From positions 248,001 through 312,000 of the forward strand of contig CAVYGS010000001.1 in NCBI GenBank assembly GCA_963768185.1: a stretch of DNA of 64,000 nucleotides, read 5' to 3'. Under the pieces are notes generated by a model. That model searched no databases, was not told where the DNA came from, and saw only the letters and a program-made list of their open reading frames with translations. Of the stretch, positions 43,988-53,263 are shown in pieces. Made by a program: the position numbers and the translations under genes. Position 1 is the first letter of the stretch. Each line of letters starts with the position of its first letter. The stretch is from Palsa-461 sp963768185. GTDB taxonomy: Bacteria; Actinomycetota; Acidimicrobiia; Acidimicrobiales; RAAP-2.

Positions 43988-46283
43988 ATGCCGCTCGCCT
44001 CGACCGGTCTGCCCCTCGAGGGACTGTCGGTCGTCGAGCTTGCTGCGGGGACGAGCGAGCTCGGGCTCGGCATGGCCGGCGGCGTGCCGGGGATGCTCTT
44101 GGCCGATCTCGGTGCCGCCGTCGCGCGGGTCATCGGCACCACCGTCCCGACGATCGACGAGGGGCTCGTGTGGGGCCGTTCGTGGCACCGCGACAAGCAC
44201 ATCGTCCGGACCGACGACCCCGCCGAGATCATGGCGTTCCTGGCGTCGGCCGACGTCGCCTTGGTCTACGGGAACGAGGCGCTCGTCGAGGGGCGGGGCC
44301 TCGGGTACGCGGACGCAGCGCGTGCCAATCCCGACCTCGTCTACGCGCGGTGCCGCCCCAGCCGCACTGCGACCGGGGTCGACCGCGGACTTCGGGCTGC
44401 TGGTCGAGGCGCGCGCCGGGTTCTGCACCCAGCTGGCGGGCCACCGGGACGGTCCGATCTTCGTCGACGTCCGGGCGACCGGGGCCGGGGCCGCGCATGG
44501 TGCTGAGCGCTTCGGTGCTCGCGCTGCTGCGGCGCCGGGCCCTCGGCGGGGGCGGAGGGTGGACCGAGACCTCCCTCTACGACGGGATGCTCTCCACGCT
44601 CGGTTGCATGATCGGGCGGTCCGAGCGGGCCCCGGCCGAGGTCGAGCGGTACTGGGAGCACGGCTCGACGTTCCCCAACTTCCTCTACCGGTGCGCCGAC
44701 GGCGAGCTGATCCAGGTGTGGTTCGGCGGCAAGGGGATGTACGCCAAGCTCATCGAGGTCCTGGGTGACGAGCCGAGCGAGCGTGGGTACTACCAGGACC
44801 AGGCGATCGGCGCGCTCGGCGAGCGGGCCATCCGGTGGCGCTCCATGTTCGCCCGACTGCCCCGGGACCGCTGGATCGAGCGGCTGCGGGCGGCCGGCGT
44901 GGCGTGCGAGCCCGTCCTCGGACCCGGCGAGGCGCTCGCCGATCCGCACCTGGCAAGCGTCGGGGCTCGCCGTCGTTCCGCGACAGAGGACGGCCATCGC
45001 GACGTGCTCGTGGCCACCCCGATCTCGGTGTCCCCATTGCCCGGGGCCCGCGCAACGGGCGAGCGCGCACGACTCCCGGGTCGAGACGACCGCCTGCTCG
45101 AAGGCGTCCGCGTCGCCGACTTCTCGGCGTTCGTCGCCGGCCCGTTGGGCGCCCAGGTCCTGGCCGACCTCGGGGCCGACGTCATCAAGGTCGAACCCCT
45201 GGAGGGCGAGGCCATGCGGGCAGCCGCCTACGCCGTGGCCGCCGCGCAGCGCGGCAAGCGCAGCCTCGCCCTCGACCTCGGCGCGCCGGGCGCGCGTGCG
45301 GTGGTCGAGCGCCTCATCGGTTGGGCCGACGTGGTGCTGCACAACTTCCGGGTGGGGGTGGCGGAGCGCCTCGGGATCGGCCCCGATGACGTGGGTCGGC
45401 TCAATCCCCATGCCGTGTACTGCCACGCCAGTGCCTTTGGCCCGACAGGCCCGCGGGCCAAGGCGCCGGGGAACGACGCGCTGATGCAGGCCGCTGACCG
45501 GGTTCGAGCGGGCCGTCGGGGGGAAGGGAAACGATCCGATCGCCGCGACGTGGATCCCGATCGACATGTGCGGCGGGTGGGTGGCCGCCCTCGGGATCCT
45601 GGCCGGTCTGTACCGGGCCGCCTGCGACGGGAGCGGCTAGCAGGTGGTGACCAGCCTGCTCGGCGCCGGCATGCTGCTCCAGAGCGGCATCTTCCAACGC
45701 GACGGCGTCGTGGTCACCGGCCCGGAGCTCGACGCCGACCAGACCGGCTATGGGCCCGGCTACCGCCTCTACCGCGGCGGCGACGAGCGCTGGGTCGCCG
45801 TGGTGATTCCCGACCCGACGGCCTGGGCTCGCCTGCGGCTCGCTCCCGGCGTTCGCGGCGCTTCCCGAGCGCTACGCGCCGCTGCGCGTCGGGACGACGA
45901 CGGACCGCCAAGTGCGGCCGAGGCGGTGCTGGCGGACGCGTTCGTCGCGGCGCCGGCGCGCCACTGGGTCGAGGTCCTTGGCGCGCTGGGTGTCCTGGTC
46001 GAGCCGATCGAGCCCGTGGATCGGGACCACTTCCGCCGGGCCATCCTCGACGACCCGGTCAACCGCGCAGCTCGGCCGGGTCGCGTGCTACTCGACGGCG
46101 GACTGGGGCCGGTTCGAGCAGATCGGGCCGCTGATGCGATTCGGCCCCGAGCAGAGCGCGGGGCCGGCGCTCATGCTCCCGGGAGTGGGGGAGCACACCG
46201 CATCGGTGCTGAGCGAGCTCGGCTTCGACGACGAGGAGATCAAGGCGCTCGCGACGGCTGACGTCGTGCGGCTGGCTGGCTGA
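43988..46283 (+). CDS. double-domain family III CoA-transferase (copy 2, frameshifts and an in-frame TAG)
   Basis: About 760 residues, paralogous to 36950-39233. N-terminal domain: LEGLSVVELAAGTSELGLGM, HRDKHIVRTDDP, WTETSLYDGMLSTLGCMIG with the catalytic Asp, FPNFLYRCADGELIQVWFGG. C-terminal domain: VRVADFSAFVAGPLGAQVLADLGADVIKVEP, then VVTSLLGAGMLLQSG with Gly at the Asp place. It ends MRFGPEQSAGPALMLPGVGEHTASVL. The frame breaks about six times, and a TAG at 45638-45640 stands where the other copy has Gln (SGTGQSV). Either the gene is decaying or the sequence is poor here; the dense shifts in neighbours favour the latter. Confidence 0.75.
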
Positions 46284-46337
46284 ACCGGACTCGACCCCCA
46301 GCCGGACCCGTCGAGGGTGAGTGGCTCGGACCCGTGT

Positions 46338-46526
46338 TTAGGTGAGTGTGATCGCCCGCTCGGGGCAGTTCTCCGCGGCCTCGCGAGCCTTGGCCTCGAG
46401 CGCGACCGGCACCTCGGGATTCGACACGTGCGAGTGACCCTCGTCGTCCAAGGAGAAGACCTCGGGGCAGATCTCCCAACAGCGGGCGTGGCCCTGGCAC
46501 ACGTTCGGGTCGACGGAGACCCTCAT
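46338..46526 (-). CDS. 3Fe-4S ferredoxin
   Basis: 62 residues from ATG 46526: MRVSVDPNVCQGHARCWEIC, later AENCPERAITL. The spacing Cys-x5-Cys-x3-Cys with His in the position of the fourth ligand (CQGHARC) and a distant Cys-Pro is the 3Fe-4S pattern of ferredoxins that feed actinobacterial cytochromes P450. It is divergent from the Rieske oxygenase gene and lies 1.4 kb from the P450, the natural partner. No ferredoxin reductase is found in the window. Confidence 0.85.
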   Translation of the reverse strand: MRVSVDPNVCQGHARCWEICPEVFSLDDEGHSHVSNPEVPVALEAKAREAAENCPERAITLT

Positions 46527-46643
46527 CGGGTCCCCCCGAGCGCGCTCGGACAGCGAGGACAACGGCGGTTGGTGGGCGCTCACTCCCCTCATCTTCTGTC
46601 TCGTCGCAGCGACGGTCAAGACGCCGGGCGCCAGGTATCCTTA

Positions 46644-46659
46644 GTGAGCACGCGCTCAG
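46644..46659. promoter_or_regulatory. operator palindrome, site B
   Basis: GTGAGC-ACGC-GCTCAG, one mismatch from GTRAGC-N4-GCTYAC. It lies between the divergent ferredoxin and Rieske oxygenase genes, 40 bases before the latter ATG, a usual place for a repressor site. Confidence 0.65.
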
Positions 46660-46698
46660 TTCCACCGTCGGGGCCACGGCGCCGACCAAGGGGGTCAG

Positions 46699-47874
46699 AT
46701 GGACCGAGAAGCGCTGGAGCACAGCCTCGTCCGTCGCCTGCTCGATCACATCGAGCACCACACGACCGACATGGCCGACGAGGTCTACGAGGTGCCGGCG
46801 GAGGTCTACACGTCGCGGGCGCACCTCGACAAGGAGGTGGAGGTCCTCTTCCTCTCGTCCCCGATCCTCCTGTGCCTCTCAGCCTCGTTGCCCCGGCCGG
46901 GGACGTATACGACCGTTGACCTGTGCGGCACGCCGGTGCTCGTGACGAGGGGCAGCGACGGGCGGGTGCGAGCGATGGTGAACATGTGCCGTCACCGCGG
47001 CGTCCGGGTGGCCGACGGTGCGGGGGAGACCCGCCGCCTCACCTGCCCCTTCCACGGATGGACCTACGACCTCGAGGGCGACGCTGGCCGGCGTCCCGAC
47101 GGCGGCCGGGTTCGAGGGGATGTGCCGCGAGGACAAGGGCCTGGTCGCGCTCGAGGTCGCGGAGAAGCACGGGCTGGTGGTGGGCCGGCTCCGGCCGGGA
47201 CCCCCCGTCGACGTCGACGAGTATCTCGGCCCGGGCCTGAGCGACGAGCTCGCCGCGCTCGACTTCGCCGGCTGGGAGCCCTACGGCGAACCCCACTGCA
47301 CCGCGTGGGCGCCAACTGGAAGGTCACGCTCGACACCTTCCGGGAGAACTACCACTTCGACCACCTCCACCGGAACACCCTCAAGGGAGTACGCCTACGG
47401 CGGGCGTGCTCACCTTCGACGCGTTCGGGCGGCACCTGCGCAACTGCTCGGCGATCCGGGCGATCGACGAGCTGAAGGACGTCCCCGAGGACGAGTGGAC
47501 CGACGTGATGCCCTACTTCAGCTACCAGTACCAGCTGTTCCCGAACACCGCGTTGACCTTCGACGCGCGCCACATCGAGCTCTGGCAGATCCTGCCGGTC
47601 GACGAGGCGACCTCCGAGGTCATGCACACCGCGTTCTTGCGGCCGGGCCTCTCTGACGGAGGACCGGGCCCAGGTCATCGACATGGCCCCGTGGATCTGC
47701 GAGACGGTGGTCGACGGGGAGGACTTCTGGGTCGCCGGCCGGACCGAGCCGGGGATCCGCACCGGCATGCTCGACACAGTGGTGTTCGGGCGCAACGAGC
47801 CCGCGCCCCAGCACCTGCACAGGGGGTTCCTCGCCGCGCTGGCGGCGCACGGGGCCGAGGAGAACGACTCCTGA
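46699..47874 (+). CDS. Rieske non-heme iron oxygenase, large subunit (frameshifted)
   Basis: About 390 residues. Rieske cluster ligands: MCRHRGVRVADG (Cys-x-His) and CPFHGWTYDLEG (Cys-x2-His). The catalytic domain contains NWKVTLDTFRENYHFDHLHRNTL, where ENYHFDHLH gives the two iron-binding His. It ends MLDTVVFGRNEPAPQHLHRGF. Such subunits hydroxylate or dihydroxylate rings or demethylate N- and O-methyl groups. Four shifts (near 47090, 47300, 47395, 47655) interrupt the frame, with family sequence resuming each time. Reductase and small subunit are absent, so it may belong to the alpha-only class. Confidence 0.8.
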
Positions 47875-47894
47875 CCGAGCGCCCGCGGAGCATA

Positions 47895-47910
47895 GTGAGC
47901 AAGTGCTCAC
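47895..47910. promoter_or_regulatory. operator palindrome, site C
   Basis: GTGAGC-AAGT-GCTCAC, a perfect 16-base match to the consensus (seven-base arms GTGAGCA/TGCTCAC). It lies 49 bases before the P450 start codon and 20 bases after the Rieske oxygenase stop. Confidence 0.7.
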
Positions 47911-47958
47911 CCTGCTACTCTGCCGTGGTCAGTCCGGCTCCCCGGCGAGAGGAACGTG

Positions 47959-49189
47959 ATGGAAGCCCCGTCCGCCCCCGGGCAGATCACCGACGAGTGG
48001 TGCACCGAGCACTTCGACTACCTGGCCCCCGAGTTCTCACGGGAGCTCCACCCGACGCTCGCCCGCATGCGCTCGCTGTGCCCGGTCGCGCACAGCGACC
48101 AGTACGGGGGCTACTGGATCGCCACCAGCTACGAGGACGTACTGCGCGTCGCCCAGGACTGGGAGTCCTTCAGCTCCGAGCTCGGGGTCTCGGTGCCGGC
48201 GACCCAGATGACCGTGCGGGCAATCCCCGAGCACGTCGACCCACCGCTGCACCGCGTCTACAAGCGGCTCATCAACGCCTACTTCACCCCGGCCGCGGTC
48301 GCCCCCTACGAGGCGCCCACGCGGGCGCTCGTGACCCGGCTCATCGACGGGTTCATCGAGGCCGGCACCTGCGACTTCCTGGTCGACTTCGCGCGGCCCG
48401 TTCCCGGGCCTCGCGTTCTTCGAGCTCGTGCTGAACGCGCCCGTCCGACCAGGTCGGGGAGTTGAACGACCTCGCGACCATGGCTTCGATGCCCAACAAC
48501 CCCAAGGCCAAGGAGTGCTGGGCGGCGTTGCACACGTGGATCTGGGGGTTCGTCGAGTCCCGGCGGAGCCGGCCGCGCCGCGACGACGTCGTCGACGCCA
48601 TCCTGCACGCGGAGATCGAGGGTCGCCCCGTCACCGACGAAGAGATCCTCGGGCTCATCCTGCTCTTGATCTTGGGCGGTCTCGAGACCACGGCGGGCGC
48701 CCTCGGGCACTTCATGATCCGCTTCTGCCAGGAGCCCGAGATCCCGGCCCTGCTGCGGGCCCATCCCGAGCGCGTCCCCGACGCGGTCGAGGAGCTGCTG
48801 CGACTCGAGGGTTCCTTCATCGCCATCGGACGGACCGCCCGCCACGACGCCGAGATCGGCGGCCAGCCGATCAAGCAGGGCGAGAAGGTCATCATCTACT
48901 GGGCGTCGGCCAATCGGGACGAGGCCGAGTTCGCCGACGCGTCGCTCGTTCCATCTCGACCGCTCCTCGAACCGGCACATCGCGTTCGGTGCCGGCCCGC
49001 ACCGCTGCGCCGGGTCGAACCTCGCCCGCTTGAACCTGCGGGTCGCGGTGCACGAGGTGGTGCAGCGGATGGGCGACCTGCGGCTCTTGGAGCCGGCCGA
49101 GGTCGCTCCCCTTCCACTCGGCGTTCAACCGCTCGCCGCTCAGCGTCCCGATCAGCTTCGTACCCGGCGCCCGGCTGGGCGCCGGGTAG
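47959..49189 (+). CDS. cytochrome P450 (frameshifted)
   Basis: About 408 residues; GTG 47956 is an alternative start. I-helix: ILGGLETTAGALGH. K-helix: VEELLRLEGSF with ExxR. Heme loop: FGAGPHRCAGSNLARLNLR with the ligand Cys. The N-terminus (YLAPEFSRELHPTLARMRSLCPVAHSDQYGG) resembles CYP families acting on steroids, fatty acids or terpenoids in actinobacteria. Shifts near 48400, 48450, 48950 and 49110 split it. Electrons probably come from the 3Fe-4S ferredoxin at 46338. Confidence 0.85.
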
Positions 49190-49208
49190 CGCCCGCTCGG
49201 GCGGGCCG

Positions 49209-49987
49209 ATGGTCTCCGAGCCCGACGCTGGGCGAGTCGCTCTTCTCCCTCGCCGGTCGCGTCGCGATCGTGACCGGGGCGTCCTCGGGGCTGGGGGAGG
49301 GGGTCGCCCGCGCGCTGGCCGAGGCGGGGGCGCGGGTGGCCGTCGTGGCCCGCCGGCGGGACCGGCTGGCGCAGCTCGCCGAGGAGATCGGTGGCCATGC
49401 CGTGGCGTGCGATCTCCTCGACCCCGAGGCGGTCGAGGGCGTCGTGCCCGAGGTGGTCGAGGCCTTGGGACCGCCCGAGATCCTGGTGCACGCGGCGGGA
49501 AACGTGTTCACCCGCGAGCGGGCCGAGTCCGAGCCGGCTCGAGGCCGTGCTGCAGACCATGACGCTGCACGTCATTGCCCCGTTCCGGCTCTCCCAGCTG
49601 GTCTTCCCCCACATGGTGGCGATCGGCCGGGGCTCGATCGTCTACATCTCCTCGATCAGCGGCCACGTCGGGGTGCCGGGGATCCCCCAGGCCTCCTACG
49701 CGGCGTCGAAGTTGGCGCTCAGCGGGTTGAGCGCCGAGCTGGCGGTGCAGTGGGCCCGCCACTCGATCCGGGTGAACACGGTCGCGCCGGGCTTCTTCCG
49801 CAGCGAGATCACCGAGGAGCTCTACGACACCGAGCGCGGGCGGGCCTGGTTGGAGCGCAATACGCCGCTGCCCTATGACGGGGCGGTGGAGGACATCGTG
49901 GGGGCCGTGCTGTGGTTGGCCGGCGACGCCGGCCGCTACGTCACCGGCCAGACGATCGTGGTCGACGGTGGGTGGACGGCGCACTGA
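49209..49987 (+). CDS. short-chain dehydrogenase/reductase (two frameshifts)
   Basis: About 259 residues. From ATG 49209 the frame needs one extra G skipped near 49222 to reach LGESLFSLAGRVAIVTGASSGLGEGVARAL, the cofactor site. ILVHAAGN follows; another shift near 49539 leads to SIVYISSISGHVGV, YAASKLALSG (catalytic Tyr-Lys) and the end TGQTIVVDGGWTAH. It is a classical SDR such as a hydroxyacyl-CoA or alcohol dehydrogenase. It stands between the P450 and a block of acyl-CoA dehydrogenases in one direction, so it may oxidise the hydroxyl made by the P450. Confidence 0.8.
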
Positions 49988-49989
49988 GC

Positions 49990-51138
49990 ATGGACTTCGA
50001 CATGGGCGAGTCGGTGGCCGAGCTGCGGGCCGAGCTGCGGGGGCTGATCGACGAGCACGTCCCGGCCGACTTCCTCGGCGCGTTCACCCACGACCCGGCG
50101 GACCTCGAGACCGCGCAGCGGTTCTGTCGGATCCTCGCCGAACGAGGCCTGCTGTGCATGGCGTGGCCGGTCGAGTGGGGTGGCCGGGGGGCCTCGCAGT
50201 GGGAACAGACCGCGGTGCGCGAGGAGATGTGGGCCCGCCACGAACCCCGCGGCGCGCAGTACATGGGGGTCAACTGGGTGGGGCCGGCGATCATGCGCCA
50301 CGGCACGCCCGAACAGCAGCGGTTGCACCTGCCGGCCATCTCGAGCGGCCAGGTCATCTGGTGCCAGGGCTTCAGCGAGCCCGACGCCGGTTCGGACCTC
50401 GCGTCGCTGCGGACGGCGGCCCTGCGCGACGGGGACGGGTGGCGGGTCACCGGCCAGAAGATCTGGACCTCGTACGCCTCCATGGCCCAGTGGTGCTTCC
50501 TGTTGGCCCGGACCTCGACCGGTGAGCGCAAACAGCAGGGCCTCACCATCTTCTTGGTCCCGATGTCGAAGGCTGGCATCGAGGTGCGCCCGATCGCCAG
50601 CATGCTCGGGCCGCACCACCTGAACGAGGTCTTCTTGGACGACGTGTGGGTGACCGACGAGGACGTCCTCGGCACGGTGGACGACGGCTGGAGCGTGGTC
50701 CAAGAGGTGCTGGCGTTCGAGCGGGTGGGGATCGCCCGCTACGCGCGCTGCGAGCGCCTTTTGGGCTGGGCCCCGTCGGTGCTCGGCGAAGAGTGGGACC
50801 GCCTGCCCGAGGAGCTGCGCTCCCGGTGGGCCCGCATGCTGGTCCACACCCGGCGGGCCCGGCTGCTCGCGTACAAGGTGGTCGACCTGCAGGGGAAGGG
50901 TCGCGTCCGCCCCGGCGACGCCGCGACCTACCGGATCGCGGTCACCCGGCTGGACCAGGAGAGCGCGTCGGTGCTGATCGAGATCGCCGGCCACTGCTCG
51001 TCGTCGCACGACGGCGCGAAGCGCTTCCGCCGCGCCGTCGAGGACCACTGGCGCTACGCCCAGGCCTCCACCGTGGCGTCGGGCAGCATCGAGATGCAGA
51101 GGATCCTGTTGTCGAGGGCCCTGCTCGCCACCGCGTGA
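49990..51138 (+). CDS. acyl-CoA dehydrogenase
   Basis: 382 residues, intact, starting two bases after the SDR stop. GQVIWCQGFSEPDAGSDLASLRT and GWRVTGQKIWTSYASMAQWCFLLART are the flavin and substrate motifs of the FadE group, and HLNEVFLDDVWV the central sheet. The final segment is ASGSIEMQRILLSRALL, where most members have GTSEIQR. It resembles the large subunits of heteromeric actinobacterial enzymes that act on cyclic or steroid-side-chain CoA thioesters. The stop overlaps the next start (GTGA), suggesting a complex with the neighbour. Confidence 0.85.
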   Translation: MDFDMGESVAELRAELRGLIDEHVPADFLGAFTHDPADLETAQRFCRILAERGLLCMAWPVEWGGRGASQWEQTAVREEMWARHEPRGAQYMGVNWVGPAIMRHGTPEQQRLHLPAISSGQVIWCQGFSEPDAGSDLASLRTAALRDGDGWRVTGQKIWTSYASMAQWCFLLARTSTGERKQQGLTIFLVPMSKAGIEVRPIASMLGPHHLNEVFLDDVWVTDEDVLGTVDDGWSVVQEVLAFERVGIARYARCERLLGWAPSVLGEEWDRLPEELRSRWARMLVHTRRARLLAYKVVDLQGKGRVRPGDAATYRIAVTRLDQESASVLIEIAGHCSSSHDGAKRFRRAVEDHWRYAQASTVASGSIEMQRILLSRALLATA

Positions 51139-52076
51139 ACATCGATCTCAGCCCCGAGGCGACCGAGTTCGCCCTGACCGTGCGGCGCGCCATCGACGCG
51201 GCGGGCGGCGACGAGCTGCTGCGTAGCGTCGAGGCGGATCCGGGCGCACGCGAGGAGACGTTGGGCGCGCTGCTCGCCGGGCTCGGCGCCTGGGACCTCG
51301 ACCCGCGGGGGAGCCATGAGGAGCTCGAGGCCGCTGCCGCCCTGTGCCGGAGCGCCGGCTACTGGGCCCTGCCCTATCCGGTGGCCGGGCGGCTGAGTCG
51401 GCCGGCCACCTCCGACGTCGACGGGTTGGTCGTCGTCTCCGAGGTCGCCCCCTCGGCGGCGATCGCCGGCTCGGCGTTGTCGTGGGCGGCGGTCACGGTC
51501 GACGGGAGACGCTTCGTTGTGACCGGTTGCCCACTGACCGAGCCGCCGAGGACATCGGCCTTCGTCACCCGCCTCACCCTCGAGCCGCGTGACGGCGACG
51601 GCACCACCGAGGTCGCACTCGGGCTCCTCCTCCCGTGCTGGAGCCTGCTCGGGATGCTCGATCGGGCCCTCGCCCTCGTGGTGGCCTATGTGCTGGAGCG
51701 CAAGCAGTTCGGCCAGCCCATCGCGGCGTTCCAGGGCGCGCAGTTCCAGCTGACCGACGCCGAGGTGGAGCGGGCCGGCCTCGAAGAGCTGGCCAAGTAC
51801 GCGCTCTGGAGCCTGGAGGCCGGCCGGCCGGAGTCGCTCGACGACGCGCTGGCGGTCCGCCTGGCCGCGATCGAGGCGGCCGACATCGTGTTCCGGGTCG
51901 CCCACCAGCTGCACGGCGCCATCGGGTTTTGCGACGAGACGACGCTCTCGTGGATCTCGCGCTACAGCGGGCCGCTGCGGCGCCTGCCCTTCGGACCGTC
52001 CGAGACCCTGCACCAGCTCTCCCGGCGGCTGGGTCACGGGACGCTCTCGGGGATCTTCGCCGGGCCGGCTCGATGA
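51135..52076 (+). CDS. acyl-CoA dehydrogenase, short type
   Basis: 313 residues, intact, GTG start overlapping the previous stop. It begins VNIDLSPEATEFALTVRRAI and has the C-terminal helices VAYVLERKQFGQPIAAFQGAQFQLTD and HQLHGAIGFCDETTLSWI. The middle domain is shortened (about 70 residues less than usual), as in the non-catalytic partner of two-subunit FadE enzymes. The region where the catalytic Glu may sit is unclear. It probably pairs with 49990-51138 or 52073-53263. The stop overlaps the next start (ATGA). Confidence 0.85.
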   Translation: MNIDLSPEATEFALTVRRAIDAAGGDELLRSVEADPGAREETLGALLAGLGAWDLDPRGSHEELEAAAALCRSAGYWALPYPVAGRLSRPATSDVDGLVVVSEVAPSAAIAGSALSWAAVTVDGRRFVVTGCPLTEPPRTSAFVTRLTLEPRDGDGTTEVALGLLLPCWSLLGMLDRALALVVAYVLERKQFGQPIAAFQGAQFQLTDAEVERAGLEELAKYALWSLEAGRPESLDDALAVRLAAIEAADIVFRVAHQLHGAIGFCDETTLSWISRYSGPLRRLPFGPSETLHQLSRRLGHGTLSGIFAGPAR

Positions 52077-53263
52077 TGTCGGAGGCACTCGAGGATTTCC
52101 GTGCCGAGGTGCGGGCGTGGTGCCGGGCCCACGTGCCGCCGGGCTGGCGCGAGGCCCAGACCGGCGTGTCCGACGAGGCGTTCGTGGCCTTCCAGAAGGA
52201 GTGGTTCCAGGAGCTCCGCCAGGCCGGCTACGCGGTGCCGCACTGGCCGGCCGAGTGGGGCGGCGGCCTCTCGGTCGGCGAGCAGATCGTGCTCTACCAG
52301 GAGCTGGCCGCGCACGACGCCCCGCGCCTCGTGGTGGCCTTTGTCGCGATTCACCACGCCGCCGCGACGTTGCTCGCCGCGGGCAGCGAGGACGCAGCGG
52401 GCCCGCCACCTGCCGGCCATCCTCGACGGGGAGATCTGGGTCCAGGGGTTCTCCGAGCCCGAGGCCGGCTCGGACCTGGCCAGCCTGCGCACCACGGCCC
52501 GGCGCGAGGGCGACACCTACGTGGTGAACGGCCAGAAGCTCTGGGCGAGCGGCGCCCGGCATGCCAGTGGTGTCTGCTGCTCGCCCGCACCGATCCCGAC
52601 GCGCCGAAGCGCCACGGCATCTCGTACTTCCTCATGCCGATGGATCTGCCGGGCATCGAGGTGCGACCGATCCGAAATGCGGTCGGCGAGGCGCACTTCT
52701 GCGAGATCTTCCTGCGCGACGTCGAGATCGAGGCGCAGCACCTGATCGGTCCCGAGAACGAGGGGTGGCGGGTCGCCCAGGCGACGCTCGGGACCGAGCG
52801 AGGGATGACGATGCTGGAGCTGGCCGAGCGCCTCGGCAACGCCGGTTTCCGCTGGCTGCTCGAGACGTGCCGGGTTCCGGGCACCGACGGAGATCGACCG
52901 ATCGACGACGCCGTGGTCCGCGACCGCCTGGCCGGATTCGAGACCGAGATCACCGCGCTCCGGGCGATGGGCCGGGGCCTGGCCGAGCGACACGAGACCG
53001 GGGCCGTCGGGCCGGCCGACGCCTCGATCGTGAAGCTGTACTACAGCGAGCTGTTGCAACGGATGACTGGATTCGGCGCCGAGGTCGGCGGCACGCCGGC
53101 CAACGCGATCTTGCGCAAGCCGCTGTCGAGCGGATGGGAGTCCGGCGCCTGGGTGCTCGATTTCATCGGCTCGTGGGAGTGGACCATCCCCGGCGGCACC
53201 AGCGAGATCCAGCGGACGATCATCGCCGAGCGGGGGTTGTCCATGCCCCGAGCCGCCCCGTGA
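52073..53263 (+). CDS. acyl-CoA dehydrogenase (two frameshifts)
   Basis: About 397 residues. MMSEALEDFRAEVRAWCRAHVPPGWR, AVPHWPAEWGGGLSVGEQIVLYQEL, ILDGEIWVQGFSEPEAGSDLASLRTTA, GQKLWASGA, CQWCLLLARTDPDAPKRHGI, and the end GSWEWTIPGGTSEIQRTIIAERGL with the standard GTSEIQR. The frame changes near 52397 and returns near 52560, each compatible with a small deletion. It is the third of four consecutive acyl-CoA dehydrogenase genes joined by four-base overlaps. Confidence 0.85.
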   Translation: MMSEALEDFRAEVRAWCRAHVPPGWREAQTGVSDEAFVAFQKEWFQELRQAGYAVPHWPAEWGGGLSVGEQIVLYQELAAHDAPRLVVAFVAIHHAAATLLAAGSEDAAGPPPAGHPRRGDLGPGVLRARGRLGPGQPAHHGPARGRHLRGERPEALGERRPACQWCLLLARTDPDAPKRHGISYFLMPMDLPGIEVRPIRNAVGEAHFCEIFLRDVEIEAQHLIGPENEGWRVAQATLGTERGMTMLELAERLGNAGFRWLLETCRVPGTDGDRPIDDAVVRDRLAGFETEITALRAMGRGLAERHETGAVGPADASIVKLYYSELLQRMTGFGAEVGGTPANAILRKPLSSGWESGAWVLDFIGSWEWTIPGGTSEIQRTIIAERGLSMPRAAP

